15,515 nucleotides of DNA from Bacteroidota bacterium (GTDB lineage: Bacteria; Bacteroidota; Bacteroidia; Flavobacteriales; Flavobacteriaceae): NCBI GenBank assembly GCA_009936675.1, contig JAACDY010000087.1, forward strand, positions 1 to 15,515, written 5' to 3'. Shown one piece after another: positions 1 to 5,322 of the stretch. Every line of letters begins with the position of its first letter. Positions within the stretch are counted from its first letter, which is position 1. The position numbers were made by a program, and so were the translations under genes. Below the pieces are notes generated by a model. It had not been told where the DNA came from. It did no database searches and worked only from the letters and a program-made list of their open reading frames with translations.

Positions 1-225
1 ATAGGCATACCAAAAACCTTGTGAAGTACTCTCAAAGGATAGCTTTTCCTCCTGCTGAATTGCTTGGCGAAACAACGTTTGTTCGATGGCAATGATATTT
101 TTGTTTCTTTTGGCAGATTCTTTGAGAAAAACTTGCTTTTGTTTGTTAATGGGTCGTCGTGGCTCAAGGTTTTGACAACTCACCACTCCAACAACTAAAA
201 GAGATAAGAATAGGGTCCTAGACAT
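1..225 (-). CDS. gldI: GldI-like FKBP-type peptidyl-prolyl isomerase lipoprotein (N-terminal part, runs off window)
   Basis: The first 75 codons are visible; the gene continues past base 1. The start is the ATG at 225-223, which overlaps the stop of the upstream DHH gene by 8 bases (ATGTCTAG). The protein opens with a lipoprotein signal peptide: a hydrophobic run at residues 5-15, then V-V-S-C with the lipidated cysteine at 17. After it come an Arg-Arg-Pro stretch (25-27), a segment resembling the conserved FLKES-x-x-RNK part of GldI, and an aromatic GFWYAY at the visible end. This is the pre-domain region of GldI-type lipoproteins, as I recognise them from Flavobacteriia. In that family an FKBP domain follows; it lies outside the window and was not seen. 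The known role is folding of envelope proteins linked to gliding motility and type IX secretion. The family call is fairly firm; an involvement in gliding is inferred. Confidence 0.72.
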   Translation of the reverse strand, partial: MSRTLFLSLLVVGVVSCQNLEPRRPINKQKQVFLKESAKRNKNIIAIEQTLFRQAIQQEEKLSFESTSQGFWYAY

Positions 226-1231
226 CAAAATGAGATTTTTCTTGAGCGATCGCATTTCTAAACTGGCTTACAGTTTCCGCTAGAGGTGAGTGAGAGACAC
301 CACCTGCCGCATTGATGTGCCCTCCTCCGTTAAAATATTTTTTGGCAAATTGATTGACATCGAAGGAACCTTTGGATCTAAAAGACATTTTAATGATTTT
401 TTCTGCTTCATTTTCAATCATGATTACGGCCAAAGATATTCCCAGAAGACTTAAGCCATAATTTACAAAACCCTCCGTATCTCCTTTTTTAAAATTGTTT
501 TGATTCAACTCCTTTTGGGAAAGGGTGATGTAGACCACTGGGATTTCCTGGATCTTAGTTAGGTTTTTTAGGGCTGTTCCCAAGAGTTGTAACCTATTGA
601 AGGAGTAGGTGTCATATATTTTTTGGTGAATGAAATGGGGTATTGCCCCTTTTTCAATGAGTGTACTTACAATTTGATGTGTTCTTGCTGTGGTCGATGG
701 AAATCTAAATGAGCCGCTATCGGTCATAATTCCTGTGTAGAGACAAGTAGCGATAGCGCTGTCAATTTTATCGTGATCGAGAGCGGAAATCAATTCAAAT
801 ACCATTTCACAAGTAGATCCTATGGTAGCGTCTGAGTAGGTAATTGAGGCATAGTCACCTGGATGTTCGTGGTGATCAATCATTATTTTTTGGGCGTCGC
901 TTTGTTCCACAATGGGAGCCATTTTATCAATTCTACTGAGTTGATTAAAATCTAGGGTGAAAATGATATCAGCATTTTCAATCCATTGGGTGGATTGATC
1001 AGTAAACTGAGAGAATTTTAAGATTTCGTTTTGGCCGGGCATCCAATCCAGAAACTCAGGGTATTCATTAGGGGATATTATGTGGGATTGATGTCCAGTT
1101 TTATTTAAAAAAGCATGAAGCGAAAGACTGCTTCCCAAGGCATCACCATCCGGGTTTTTGTGGGGGATGATGATTATTTTTTTTGGGGTATCGAGTACTT
1201 TTTGAAATGCTTTGAGCAGTTGTTGATTCAT
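218..1231 (-). CDS. DHH/DHHA1 phosphoesterase, NrnA-like (oligoribonuclease / pAp phosphatase type)
   Basis: A soluble 337-residue protein with the complete metal-binding set of the DHH family: PHKNPDGDA (H24, D28, D30), LDFNQ (D94), DHH itself at 119-121, and TDSGSFRF (D171). The C-terminal DHHA1 substrate-binding domain carries GGGHINAAGG at 302-311. This two-domain layout without membrane or PAS segments matches stand-alone NrnA-type enzymes, which degrade very short RNAs and 3'-phosphoadenosine 5'-phosphate. Membrane-bound GdpP-type c-di-AMP phosphodiesterases have the same catalytic pair but extra N-terminal domains that are absent here. The substrate is therefore inferred. The ATG at 1231 is chosen because the family's N-terminus begins about 20 residues before the PHKNPDGD motif. 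It is the first gene of an operon with gldI (8-base overlap) and is divergent from ndk. A perfect TATATTTG -7 box ends 5 bases upstream of the ATG. Confidence 0.9.
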   Translation of the reverse strand: MNQQLLKAFQKVLDTPKKIIIIPHKNPDGDALGSSLSLHAFLNKTGHQSHIISPNEYPEFLDWMPGQNEILKFSQFTDQSTQWIENADIIFTLDFNQLSRIDKMAPIVEQSDAQKIMIDHHEHPGDYASITYSDATIGSTCEMVFELISALDHDKIDSAIATCLYTGIMTDSGSFRFPSTTARTHQIVSTLIEKGAIPHFIHQKIYDTYSFNRLQLLGTALKNLTKIQEIPVVYITLSQKELNQNNFKKGDTEGFVNYGLSLLGISLAVIMIENEAEKIIKMSFRSKGSFDVNQFAKKYFNGGGHINAAGGVSHSPLAETVSQFRNAIAQEKSHFDV

Positions 1232-1236
1232 GTATT

Positions 1237-1270
1237 CAAATATACCAAAATTTGCTCCTTATGATTTAAA
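1237..1270 (-). promoter_or_regulatory. Candidate Bacteroidota promoter for the DHH phosphoesterase-gldI operon
   Basis: Read on the minus strand, TATATTTG (1244-1237) is an exact match to the TAnnTTTG -7 box. A weak -33 element, TTTA (1270-1267), lies 22 bases upstream. The -7 box ends only 5 bases before the ATG at 1231, so transcription should start at or within a few bases of the start codon. The start site is inferred from the consensus. Confidence 0.55.
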
Positions 1271-1327
1271 GCTGTGGTCTAAAATTGAATTAATGGAGTT
1301 GGAGACATTAAACGATTACATTTTTTT

Positions 1328-1335
1328 TTAATTTG
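1328..1335 (+). promoter_or_regulatory. Weak candidate -7 box upstream of ndk
   Basis: TTAATTTG matches TAnnTTTG at all but one defined base and ends 16 bases before the ndk ATG, leaving an A-rich leader (eight consecutive A's follow CAAC). No TTG sits at the expected distance; the nearest, at 1299-1301, is 26 bases away. The ndk promoter must lie in this 120-base divergent gap, but its exact position is uncertain. Confidence 0.3.
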
Positions 1336-1351
1336 CAACAAAAAAAACGTT

Positions 1352-1771
1352 ATGCCTTCTGACAGAACTTTCACTATGATCAAACCCGACGCTTTAGAAA
1401 AGGGACACGTTGGAGCCATCCTCAATAAAATTAACGCTTCAGGATTCAGAATTGTATCAATGAAGATGACCCAGATGTCACTTCGCGATGCGGAATTGTT
1501 TTATGCGGTTCACAAGGAACGCCCCTTTTTTGGTGAATTAGTATCTTTTATGAGTCGAGGGCCTATAGTGGCCGCCATACTCGAAAAAGAAAATGCGGTA
1601 GATGACTTTAGAACTTTAATTGGAGCCACCAACCCAGAGGAGGCTGTAGAGGGAACTTTGCGTAAACAATTTGCAACATCTATGGGTGAAAATGCAGTAC
1701 ATGGCTCTGATAGTAATGAGAATGCTGAAATTGAAGGAGCGTTTCATTTTTCTGGCAGAGAGATGTTCTAG
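1352..1771 (+). CDS. ndk: Nucleoside diphosphate kinase
   Basis: This cytosolic enzyme transfers the gamma phosphate from ATP to nucleoside diphosphates through a phospho-histidine, balancing the NTP and dNTP pools. The 139-residue length is typical. Diagnostic residues are all present: TMIKPDA with K11 near the N-terminus, RPFFGELVSFMSRGP at 57-71, and NAVHGSDS with catalytic H117. The ATG at 1352 places the first beta strand (RTFTMIKP) at the usual position. The gene is monocistronic: it is divergent from the DHH operon and converges on the dciA-like gene. The two convergent stop codons share the palindrome CTAG, so the coding regions overlap by 4 bases and there is no room for a separate terminator between them. 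Identification is secure. Confidence 0.97.
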   Translation: MPSDRTFTMIKPDALEKGHVGAILNKINASGFRIVSMKMTQMSLRDAELFYAVHKERPFFGELVSFMSRGPIVAAILEKENAVDDFRTLIGATNPEEAVEGTLRKQFATSMGENAVHGSDSNENAEIEGAFHFSGREMF

Positions 1772-2070
1772 CGAAGTACGATTTTTTCGAGTACCTCACT
1801 ACCCAACTTTTCATTCATCATTTTCAGAATTTTTTCCTTTCCATATCCCAGTTCGTCTCTCAAGGCTGCATTATTCAATGACACAAAAAGTGTGTTTCCC
1901 CTGAGTGAAACTTTTTCTGTGTAACTGGTCATATGCGATCCCATCAACTCATACCACAACTCATTGATGCGCGCATTGGTAATTCCACTTTTCAAGGCTT
2001 TTGACTGAACGATTTCGTCCAATACTTTACCTATGCTTTGAGGTTCAAATTTTCTTTTGGATGACTTCAT
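1768..2070 (-). CDS. DUF721 / DciA-like protein (probable DnaB helicase loader factor)
   Basis: A 100-residue basic protein of the DUF721 family. Recognisable features are an N-terminal helical stretch (residues 11-40) and the compact core W39-x-x-LMG, a beta hairpin around YTEKVSLRGNTLFVSL (55-70), then NAALRDELGYGKEKIL (72-87) and a final helix-strand ending in Arg100. In other bacteria this domain is found in DciA, which supports loading of the replicative helicase DnaB where the DnaC or DnaI loaders are absent. Bacteroidota generally lack DnaC-type loaders, so this role is likely but inferred. It is the last gene of recF - lipoprotein - dciA, starting 3 bases after the lipoprotein stop. 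Its TAG stop lies within the CTAG shared with convergent ndk. The family assignment is good; I give no symbol because the protein is shorter than classical DciA. Confidence 0.78.
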   Translation of the reverse strand: MKSSKRKFEPQSIGKVLDEIVQSKALKSGITNARINELWYELMGSHMTSYTEKVSLRGNTLFVSLNNAALRDELGYGKEKILKMMNEKLGSEVLEKIVLR

Positions 2071-2073
2071 GAA

Positions 2074-2484
2074 TCAATGTTCGCTGTGAAACCTTTGGTA
2101 ATGATATCTTTTTTCTTGGTGCTCTAGAATCAATTTGTTTTCATTCAATTTTATAATCCTTTCCTGCCATTGATCCCAAGCCGTTTGAAAATTCAGGTAA
2201 CAATTCTTTCCCTTAAAGGTAATCTTAAAATTATTTAAATCTTGGGTCACTAAAAACTTATTTCCCAATTCAGGGTGTACTTTTTTTCTTACCCCATTTT
2301 TCTCATTCGATTCGTAAAAATCCAATAGCTTGGCGGCTCCCTTGGGATAAAAAGTTTCATTTTTGTGGGTGATGTATTCAATATTCCAATAGCCGTTAAG
2401 CAAGGGAAGATCGCTTGGTGTAATTTCATTTTTACAACCCAAACACAAGATCATCAAAATGAGGATAAAATATCTGTGCATCAT
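2074..2484 (-). CDS. Small predicted lipoprotein, possibly lipocalin-like
   Basis: A 136-residue protein with a short N-terminal hydrophobic segment (residues 5-16) ending in LCLGC. Cys17 is the probable lipidated residue, although the -3 position is Cys rather than the usual Leu, so the lipobox is slightly atypical. The mature part begins KNE and contains LLNGYWNIEYI (28-38), then alternating polar and hydrophobic stretches that look like beta strands, ending with KRYHYQRF. The LxGxW opening and the strand-rich remainder suggest a small lipocalin-like barrel, but this rests on general resemblance only. The first of two consecutive ATGs is chosen because it overlaps the recF stop by one base (TAATG), which implies coupled translation. 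It lies between recF and the dciA-like gene, 3 bases from the latter. Its function is unknown. Confidence 0.7.
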   Translation of the reverse strand: MMHRYFILILMILCLGCKNEITPSDLPLLNGYWNIEYITHKNETFYPKGAAKLLDFYESNEKNGVRKKVHPELGNKFLVTQDLNNFKITFKGKNCYLNFQTAWDQWQERIIKLNENKLILEHQEKRYHYQRFHSEH

Positions 2485-3566
2485 TAACTGAGGTTAAAAA
2501 TTTCGTAGGCAGAAGAACTCATCTTCAGTGCTGCTTTGATTCTGTCTTCGTGAGTGTCTGAGATAAATATTTGTCCAAGACTTTCATTGTCAAATAATTG
2601 TATAGTTTGCGTTACCCTTTCTTGATCTAACTTATCGAAAATGTCGTCCAGTAATACTATGGGACTCATCCCAGATTTTTCTTTGATAAAATCAAATTGT
2701 GCCAGTTTGAGTGCGATCAGAAAAGTTTTTTGTTGCCCTTGACTCCCAAATTTTTTGATGGGCATTCCCGAGATTAGCAAATCCAGGTCATCTTTGTGGA
2801 TTCCAACCGAGGTGAACTGCAATATTTTATCTTTTTCTAAACTTTGATCCATCAAATCAGACATTTTATTTTCGCTGAGTTGGGATGTGTATTGTATGTC
2901 CACTTCCTCCGCACCGCTACTGATGCTCAGGTATCTTTTTGAAAATATGGGAATAAACACTTCCATGAATGCTTCTCTCTTTTTGTGAATGGGATGTGCC
3001 AGTTCACTCATTTGGTGGTTATAAATGGCCAAAGTGTCCCCATCAAAGGTTCTATTTTGAGCAAAAAACTTCAGTAATGCGTTGCGTTGTGCGAGTACTT
3101 TATTGTAGTCGGAAAGGTTTTTCAAATAGTTTTTATCGGTTTGACCAATGACACCATCGATAAATTTCCTCCGGGTGCTGCTGCCTTCAATGATTAAATT
3201 CCGATCGGCGGGTGAAATAATCACCAATGGAATGAGCCCAATGTGCTCTGAAATTTTAACGTAAACTTTCCCATTTCTTTTAACGGTCTTTTTTTGACCT
3301 TTCTTGAGGCTGCAGTTGATTTTTTCTTCTTTTCCCTCTTTGTTGAATTTTCCTTCAATCAGAAAAAATTCCTTTCCAAACTGAATGTTTTGGACTCCGG
3401 AGGGATTAAAATAGCTTTTGGTAAACGCCAAATGATAGATGCTGTCTAAAATATTAGACTTACCTATTCCATTATTCCCAATAAAACAATTAATAGGAGC
3501 CTGAAAACGGAATTGAGAGGCCTCTATATTCTTATAATGGGTTAGGGTCAATTGCTTTAAAAACAT
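2484..3566 (-). CDS. recF: DNA replication and repair protein RecF
   Basis: RecF is an SMC/ABC-like ATPase that acts with RecO and RecR to load RecA onto gapped DNA. The 360-residue length is typical. The N-terminus gives LKQLTLTHYKNIE followed by a Walker A, GNNGIGKS (30-37). The C-terminal half has the ABC signature region SQGQQ (275-279), and Walker B PIVLLDDIFDKLD (302-314) with the D-loop. The ISDTHED segment near the end is also family-typical. The central part (about 100-240) is the helical arm domain. The ATG at 3566 lies 5 bases downstream of a perfect TATATTTG -7 box. It is the first gene of a three-gene operon with the lipoprotein (1-base overlap) and the dciA-like gene. Identification is secure. 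Confidence 0.97.
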   Translation of the reverse strand: MFLKQLTLTHYKNIEASQFRFQAPINCFIGNNGIGKSNILDSIYHLAFTKSYFNPSGVQNIQFGKEFFLIEGKFNKEGKEEKINCSLKKGQKKTVKRNGKVYVKISEHIGLIPLVIISPADRNLIIEGSSTRRKFIDGVIGQTDKNYLKNLSDYNKVLAQRNALLKFFAQNRTFDGDTLAIYNHQMSELAHPIHKKREAFMEVFIPIFSKRYLSISSGAEEVDIQYTSQLSENKMSDLMDQSLEKDKILQFTSVGIHKDDLDLLISGMPIKKFGSQGQQKTFLIALKLAQFDFIKEKSGMSPIVLLDDIFDKLDQERVTQTIQLFDNESLGQIFISDTHEDRIKAALKMSSSAYEIFNLS

Positions 3567-3571
3567 GATTG

Positions 3572-3604
3572 CAAATATAGTTTGGTTGAGAAAGGTAAAA
3601 CAAA
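3572..3604 (-). promoter_or_regulatory. Bacteroidota-type promoter for the recF operon
   Basis: On the minus strand, TTTG (3604-3601) lies 21 bases upstream of TATATTTG (3579-3572), matching the TTTG / TAnnTTTG consensus with acceptable spacing. The -7 box ends 5 bases before the recF ATG, the same geometry as for the DHH gene. The recF transcript is predicted to have almost no 5' leader. Confidence 0.68.
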
Positions 3605-3648
3605 ATTTAAATTAATTTTCTCCCCTGATTTTCATTATTCTGTGAGTT

Positions 3649-3679
3649 TTTGGTTTTGCACTAAAAAAGGTTAATTTTG
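3649..3679 (+). promoter_or_regulatory. Bacteroidota-type promoter for the TPR-ribH transcription unit
   Basis: TTTG at 3649-3652 (within TTTTTG) is followed after exactly 19 bases by TAATTTTG at 3672-3679, a full match to the TAnnTTTG consensus with ideal spacing. The -7 box ends 19 bases before the ATG at 3699, leaving a short A-rich leader typical of phyla that initiate without Shine-Dalgarno pairing. It is back-to-back with the recF promoter. Confidence 0.72.
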
Positions 3680-3698
3680 GGAACTTAAAAATACAAAG

Positions 3699-4463
3699 AT
3701 GGCAACCTACAAAAAGAGAGGTTATAAAAAATCAATTGCACCTGTTAACGAAAAGCAGGTTGAAGTGGATAGTACCACTGCTGAGGTGTTTGACAAATTA
3801 GACACCACTGCATCTCGAACAGAGGAATGGGTCTCCAAATTCCAAAATTTTATTTTGGCAGGTGTTGGGGTCATCGCTTTGTCTGTATTGTCCTATTTGG
3901 GCTATCAGAACTACATCTTTGAACCTCAAAAATTGGAGGCAGTAAGTGAACTGAGCCAAGCTCAATATTATTTTGAGTTGGCCGTTAACGGTCAAGATCC
4001 TGATTCTTTGTTTCGCAGAGCCCTCAATGGTGGTGAAGGAAAGTATGGCTTTTTGGATATTATTGACAATTATGGAGGAACACCTGCGGCCAAATTGGCT
4101 ACTTACAGTGCTGGTATGGCTTACCTTAATTTGGGTGATTATGTCAATGCTATCGAATATCTCGACCAATTTGACACTGATGATATATTGTTGAAAGCTT
4201 TGGCAAAAGGAGCCATCGGTGATGCTTTTGCTCAAATTGACCAGCCTGAAGAAGCCTATGATTATTACCTAGCGGCTTTTGAGTCCAGTGATAATTCTTT
4301 CAGTGCCCCTAAGTATCTTTTTAAAGCTGGAATTTTGGGTACCTCTTTGGGTAAAAATAGTGCAGCTCTAGGCTTTTTCAAAAGAATCCAATCTGAATAT
4401 CCCGATTCGGCAGAAGCCCGAAAGGTAGAAGTCCAAATAGGTCTATTGGAAAACCTCAATTAA
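3699..4463 (+). CDS. Membrane-anchored tetratricopeptide-repeat protein (YfgM-like)
   Basis: A 254-residue protein with a basic cytoplasmic N-terminus (several Lys/Arg in residues 5-11), one transmembrane segment at about 50-68, and a long periplasm-facing C-terminal region of paired helices. TPR-like units are visible around 129-158 (AAKLATYSAGMAYLNLGDYVNA), 163-195 (ALAKGAIGDAFAQIDQPEEAYDYY) and 205-240 (KYLFKAGILGTSLGKNSAALGFF). Single-pass proteins of this layout resemble YfgM, a chaperone-associated partner of the secretion machinery. That functional link is an inference; only the architecture is directly supported. The ATG at 3699 follows a strong promoter. The stop overlaps the ribH start by one base (TAATG), so the two are probably co-translated. 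The pairing with ribH recurs in other Bacteroidota as far as I recall, with no obvious functional link to riboflavin. Confidence 0.85.
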   Translation: MATYKKRGYKKSIAPVNEKQVEVDSTTAEVFDKLDTTASRTEEWVSKFQNFILAGVGVIALSVLSYLGYQNYIFEPQKLEAVSELSQAQYYFELAVNGQDPDSLFRRALNGGEGKYGFLDIIDNYGGTPAAKLATYSAGMAYLNLGDYVNAIEYLDQFDTDDILLKALAKGAIGDAFAQIDQPEEAYDYYLAAFESSDNSFSAPKYLFKAGILGTSLGKNSAALGFFKRIQSEYPDSAEARKVEVQIGLLENLN

Positions 4464-4936
4464 TGGCTACTGCCGACAACAGTCTTTCTCAATACGATCA
4501 TTCTAAAGTTCCTGACGGAAAAAATTTTCGAATCGCATTGGTTGTGTCAGAGTGGAATCATGATATTACTGAAGCTCTTTTTCAGGGAGCCAAAGCTACT
4601 TTGATCAATCACAACGTCACTCCAGAAAATATCGTCAGAATCGATGTTCCCGGTAGTTTTGAATTGATTTATGGAGCGAGCACGGCTCAACAAATGGACT
4701 TTGATGCCATTATTGCTATTGGATGCGTCATTCAGGGGGAAACAAGACATTTTGAATTCATTTCAAATGCTGTGGCTCAGGGAATAAAAGATTTGAATCT
4801 CAACGGAGAGGCACCCGTAATATTTTGTGTATTGACAGATGACACCATCGTTCAATCCAAGGCCAGAAGTGGAGGGGATAAAGGCAATAAAGGTGTTGAG
4901 GCTGCCGTCACTGCTTTGAGGATGACCAGTCTTTAG
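4463..4936 (+). CDS. ribH: 6,7-dimethyl-8-ribityllumazine synthase
   Basis: Lumazine synthase condenses 5-amino-6-ribitylaminouracil with 3,4-dihydroxy-2-butanone 4-phosphate, the penultimate step of riboflavin synthesis; it forms cytosolic oligomers. The 157-residue length is normal. Active-site elements are present: VVSEWNHDIT with the ring-stacking aromatic W31, DVPGSFELIYGA (61-72), AIGCVIQGETRHFEFIS with catalytic H96, and CVLTDDT...QSKAR...GNKGVEAA (122-148) with phosphate-binding R135. The QS at 131-132 replaces the commoner QA. The first about 20 residues are a variable, polar extension. The start overlaps the upstream TPR gene by one base. No other rib genes are in the window. A hairpin 13 bases after the stop may end part of the transcription. 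Confidence 0.96.
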   Translation: MATADNSLSQYDHSKVPDGKNFRIALVVSEWNHDITEALFQGAKATLINHNVTPENIVRIDVPGSFELIYGASTAQQMDFDAIIAIGCVIQGETRHFEFISNAVAQGIKDLNLNGEAPVIFCVLTDDTIVQSKARSGGDKGNKGVEAAVTALRMTSL

Positions 4937-4948
4937 TTTTTGTGTTAT

Positions 4949-4973
4949 AAATTGCTAAACCCAATGGCAATTT
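4949..4973 (+). terminator. Weak hairpin after ribH, possible attenuator or partial terminator
   Basis: AAATTGCTA (4949-4957) pairs with TGGCAATTT (4965-4973) over 9 positions including one G-U, around a 7-base loop AACCCAA. It is AT-rich and followed by CG rather than a long T tract, so at most it is a partial terminator between ribH and the next gene. It precedes a candidate -7 box at 4987. Confidence 0.35.
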
Positions 4974-4986
4974 CGTTCACTTTCGT

Positions 4987-4994
4987 TAAATTTG
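4987..4994 (+). promoter_or_regulatory. Candidate -7 box upstream of the small membrane protein and mutL
   Basis: TAAATTTG matches TAnnTTTG exactly, 40 bases before the ATG at 5035. No TTG or TTTG lies 17-23 bases upstream, so the promoter is incomplete by consensus. With the preceding hairpin, it could provide separate expression of the downstream mutL group. Confidence 0.4.
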
Positions 4995-5034
4995 ATTGAA
5001 TTACTGCCACGCCCCCATCATCAATATATGACGT

Positions 5035-5322
5035 ATGAAGATCAGTCTTTTCAAACTTAAAAAAAACCGAAGGTACAATTACACCCCCCGTTATTACGGT
5101 GGTAAGGAAGGAGGTAATCTCTACGATTTTGATTCCAAATTTTCAAAATATAGAGACACCTATAACCAGAATGACTTTGGTCAGCAATGGAAGGACGCTC
5201 GTCTAAAGATGCGAACTCGAAGTAACCGAGGAATTTCTACCCGCTTGGTCATTATCATATTGATTTTGGTTTTGGTTTTTCTTTACGTTATTGATTTTGA
5301 CTTATCCCTATTCAAAGGCTAA
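5035..5322 (+). CDS. Small C-terminally membrane-anchored protein of unknown function
   Basis: A 95-residue basic protein. The N-terminal region carries a Lys/Arg-rich and aromatic motif, LKKNRRYNYTPRYYGGKEGG (8-27), then a polar, Tyr/Asp/Gln-rich middle (28-56), a basic cluster (KMRTRSNRG, 59-67), and one strong transmembrane helix at about 71-87, leaving a short acidic tail. The basic residues before the helix predict a cytoplasmic N-terminus. I recognise small proteins with the NYTPRYY-type motif beside ribH or mutL in other Bacteroidota; database names linking them to riboflavin synthase probably come from the neighbour, since nothing here looks enzymatic. It starts 98 bases after ribH and its stop overlaps the mutL start by one base (TAATG), so it is tied translationally to mutL. 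Function unknown. Confidence 0.78.
   Translation: MKISLFKLKKNRRYNYTPRYYGGKEGGNLYDFDSKFSKYRDTYNQNDFGQQWKDARLKMRTRSNRGISTRLVIIILILVLVFLYVIDFDLSLFKG

Noticed and set aside
1779..1804. Imperfect GTAC-containing inverted repeat just after ndk as a terminator
   Set aside because: Pairing needs a 2-base bulge and the sequence is fully explained as the coding end of the dciA-like gene.
3798..4235. Long open frame on the minus strand opposite the TPR gene
   Set aside because: It is a shadow of the TPR gene, which has a clear promoter, transmembrane segment and repeats; the antisense translation shows no domain pattern.
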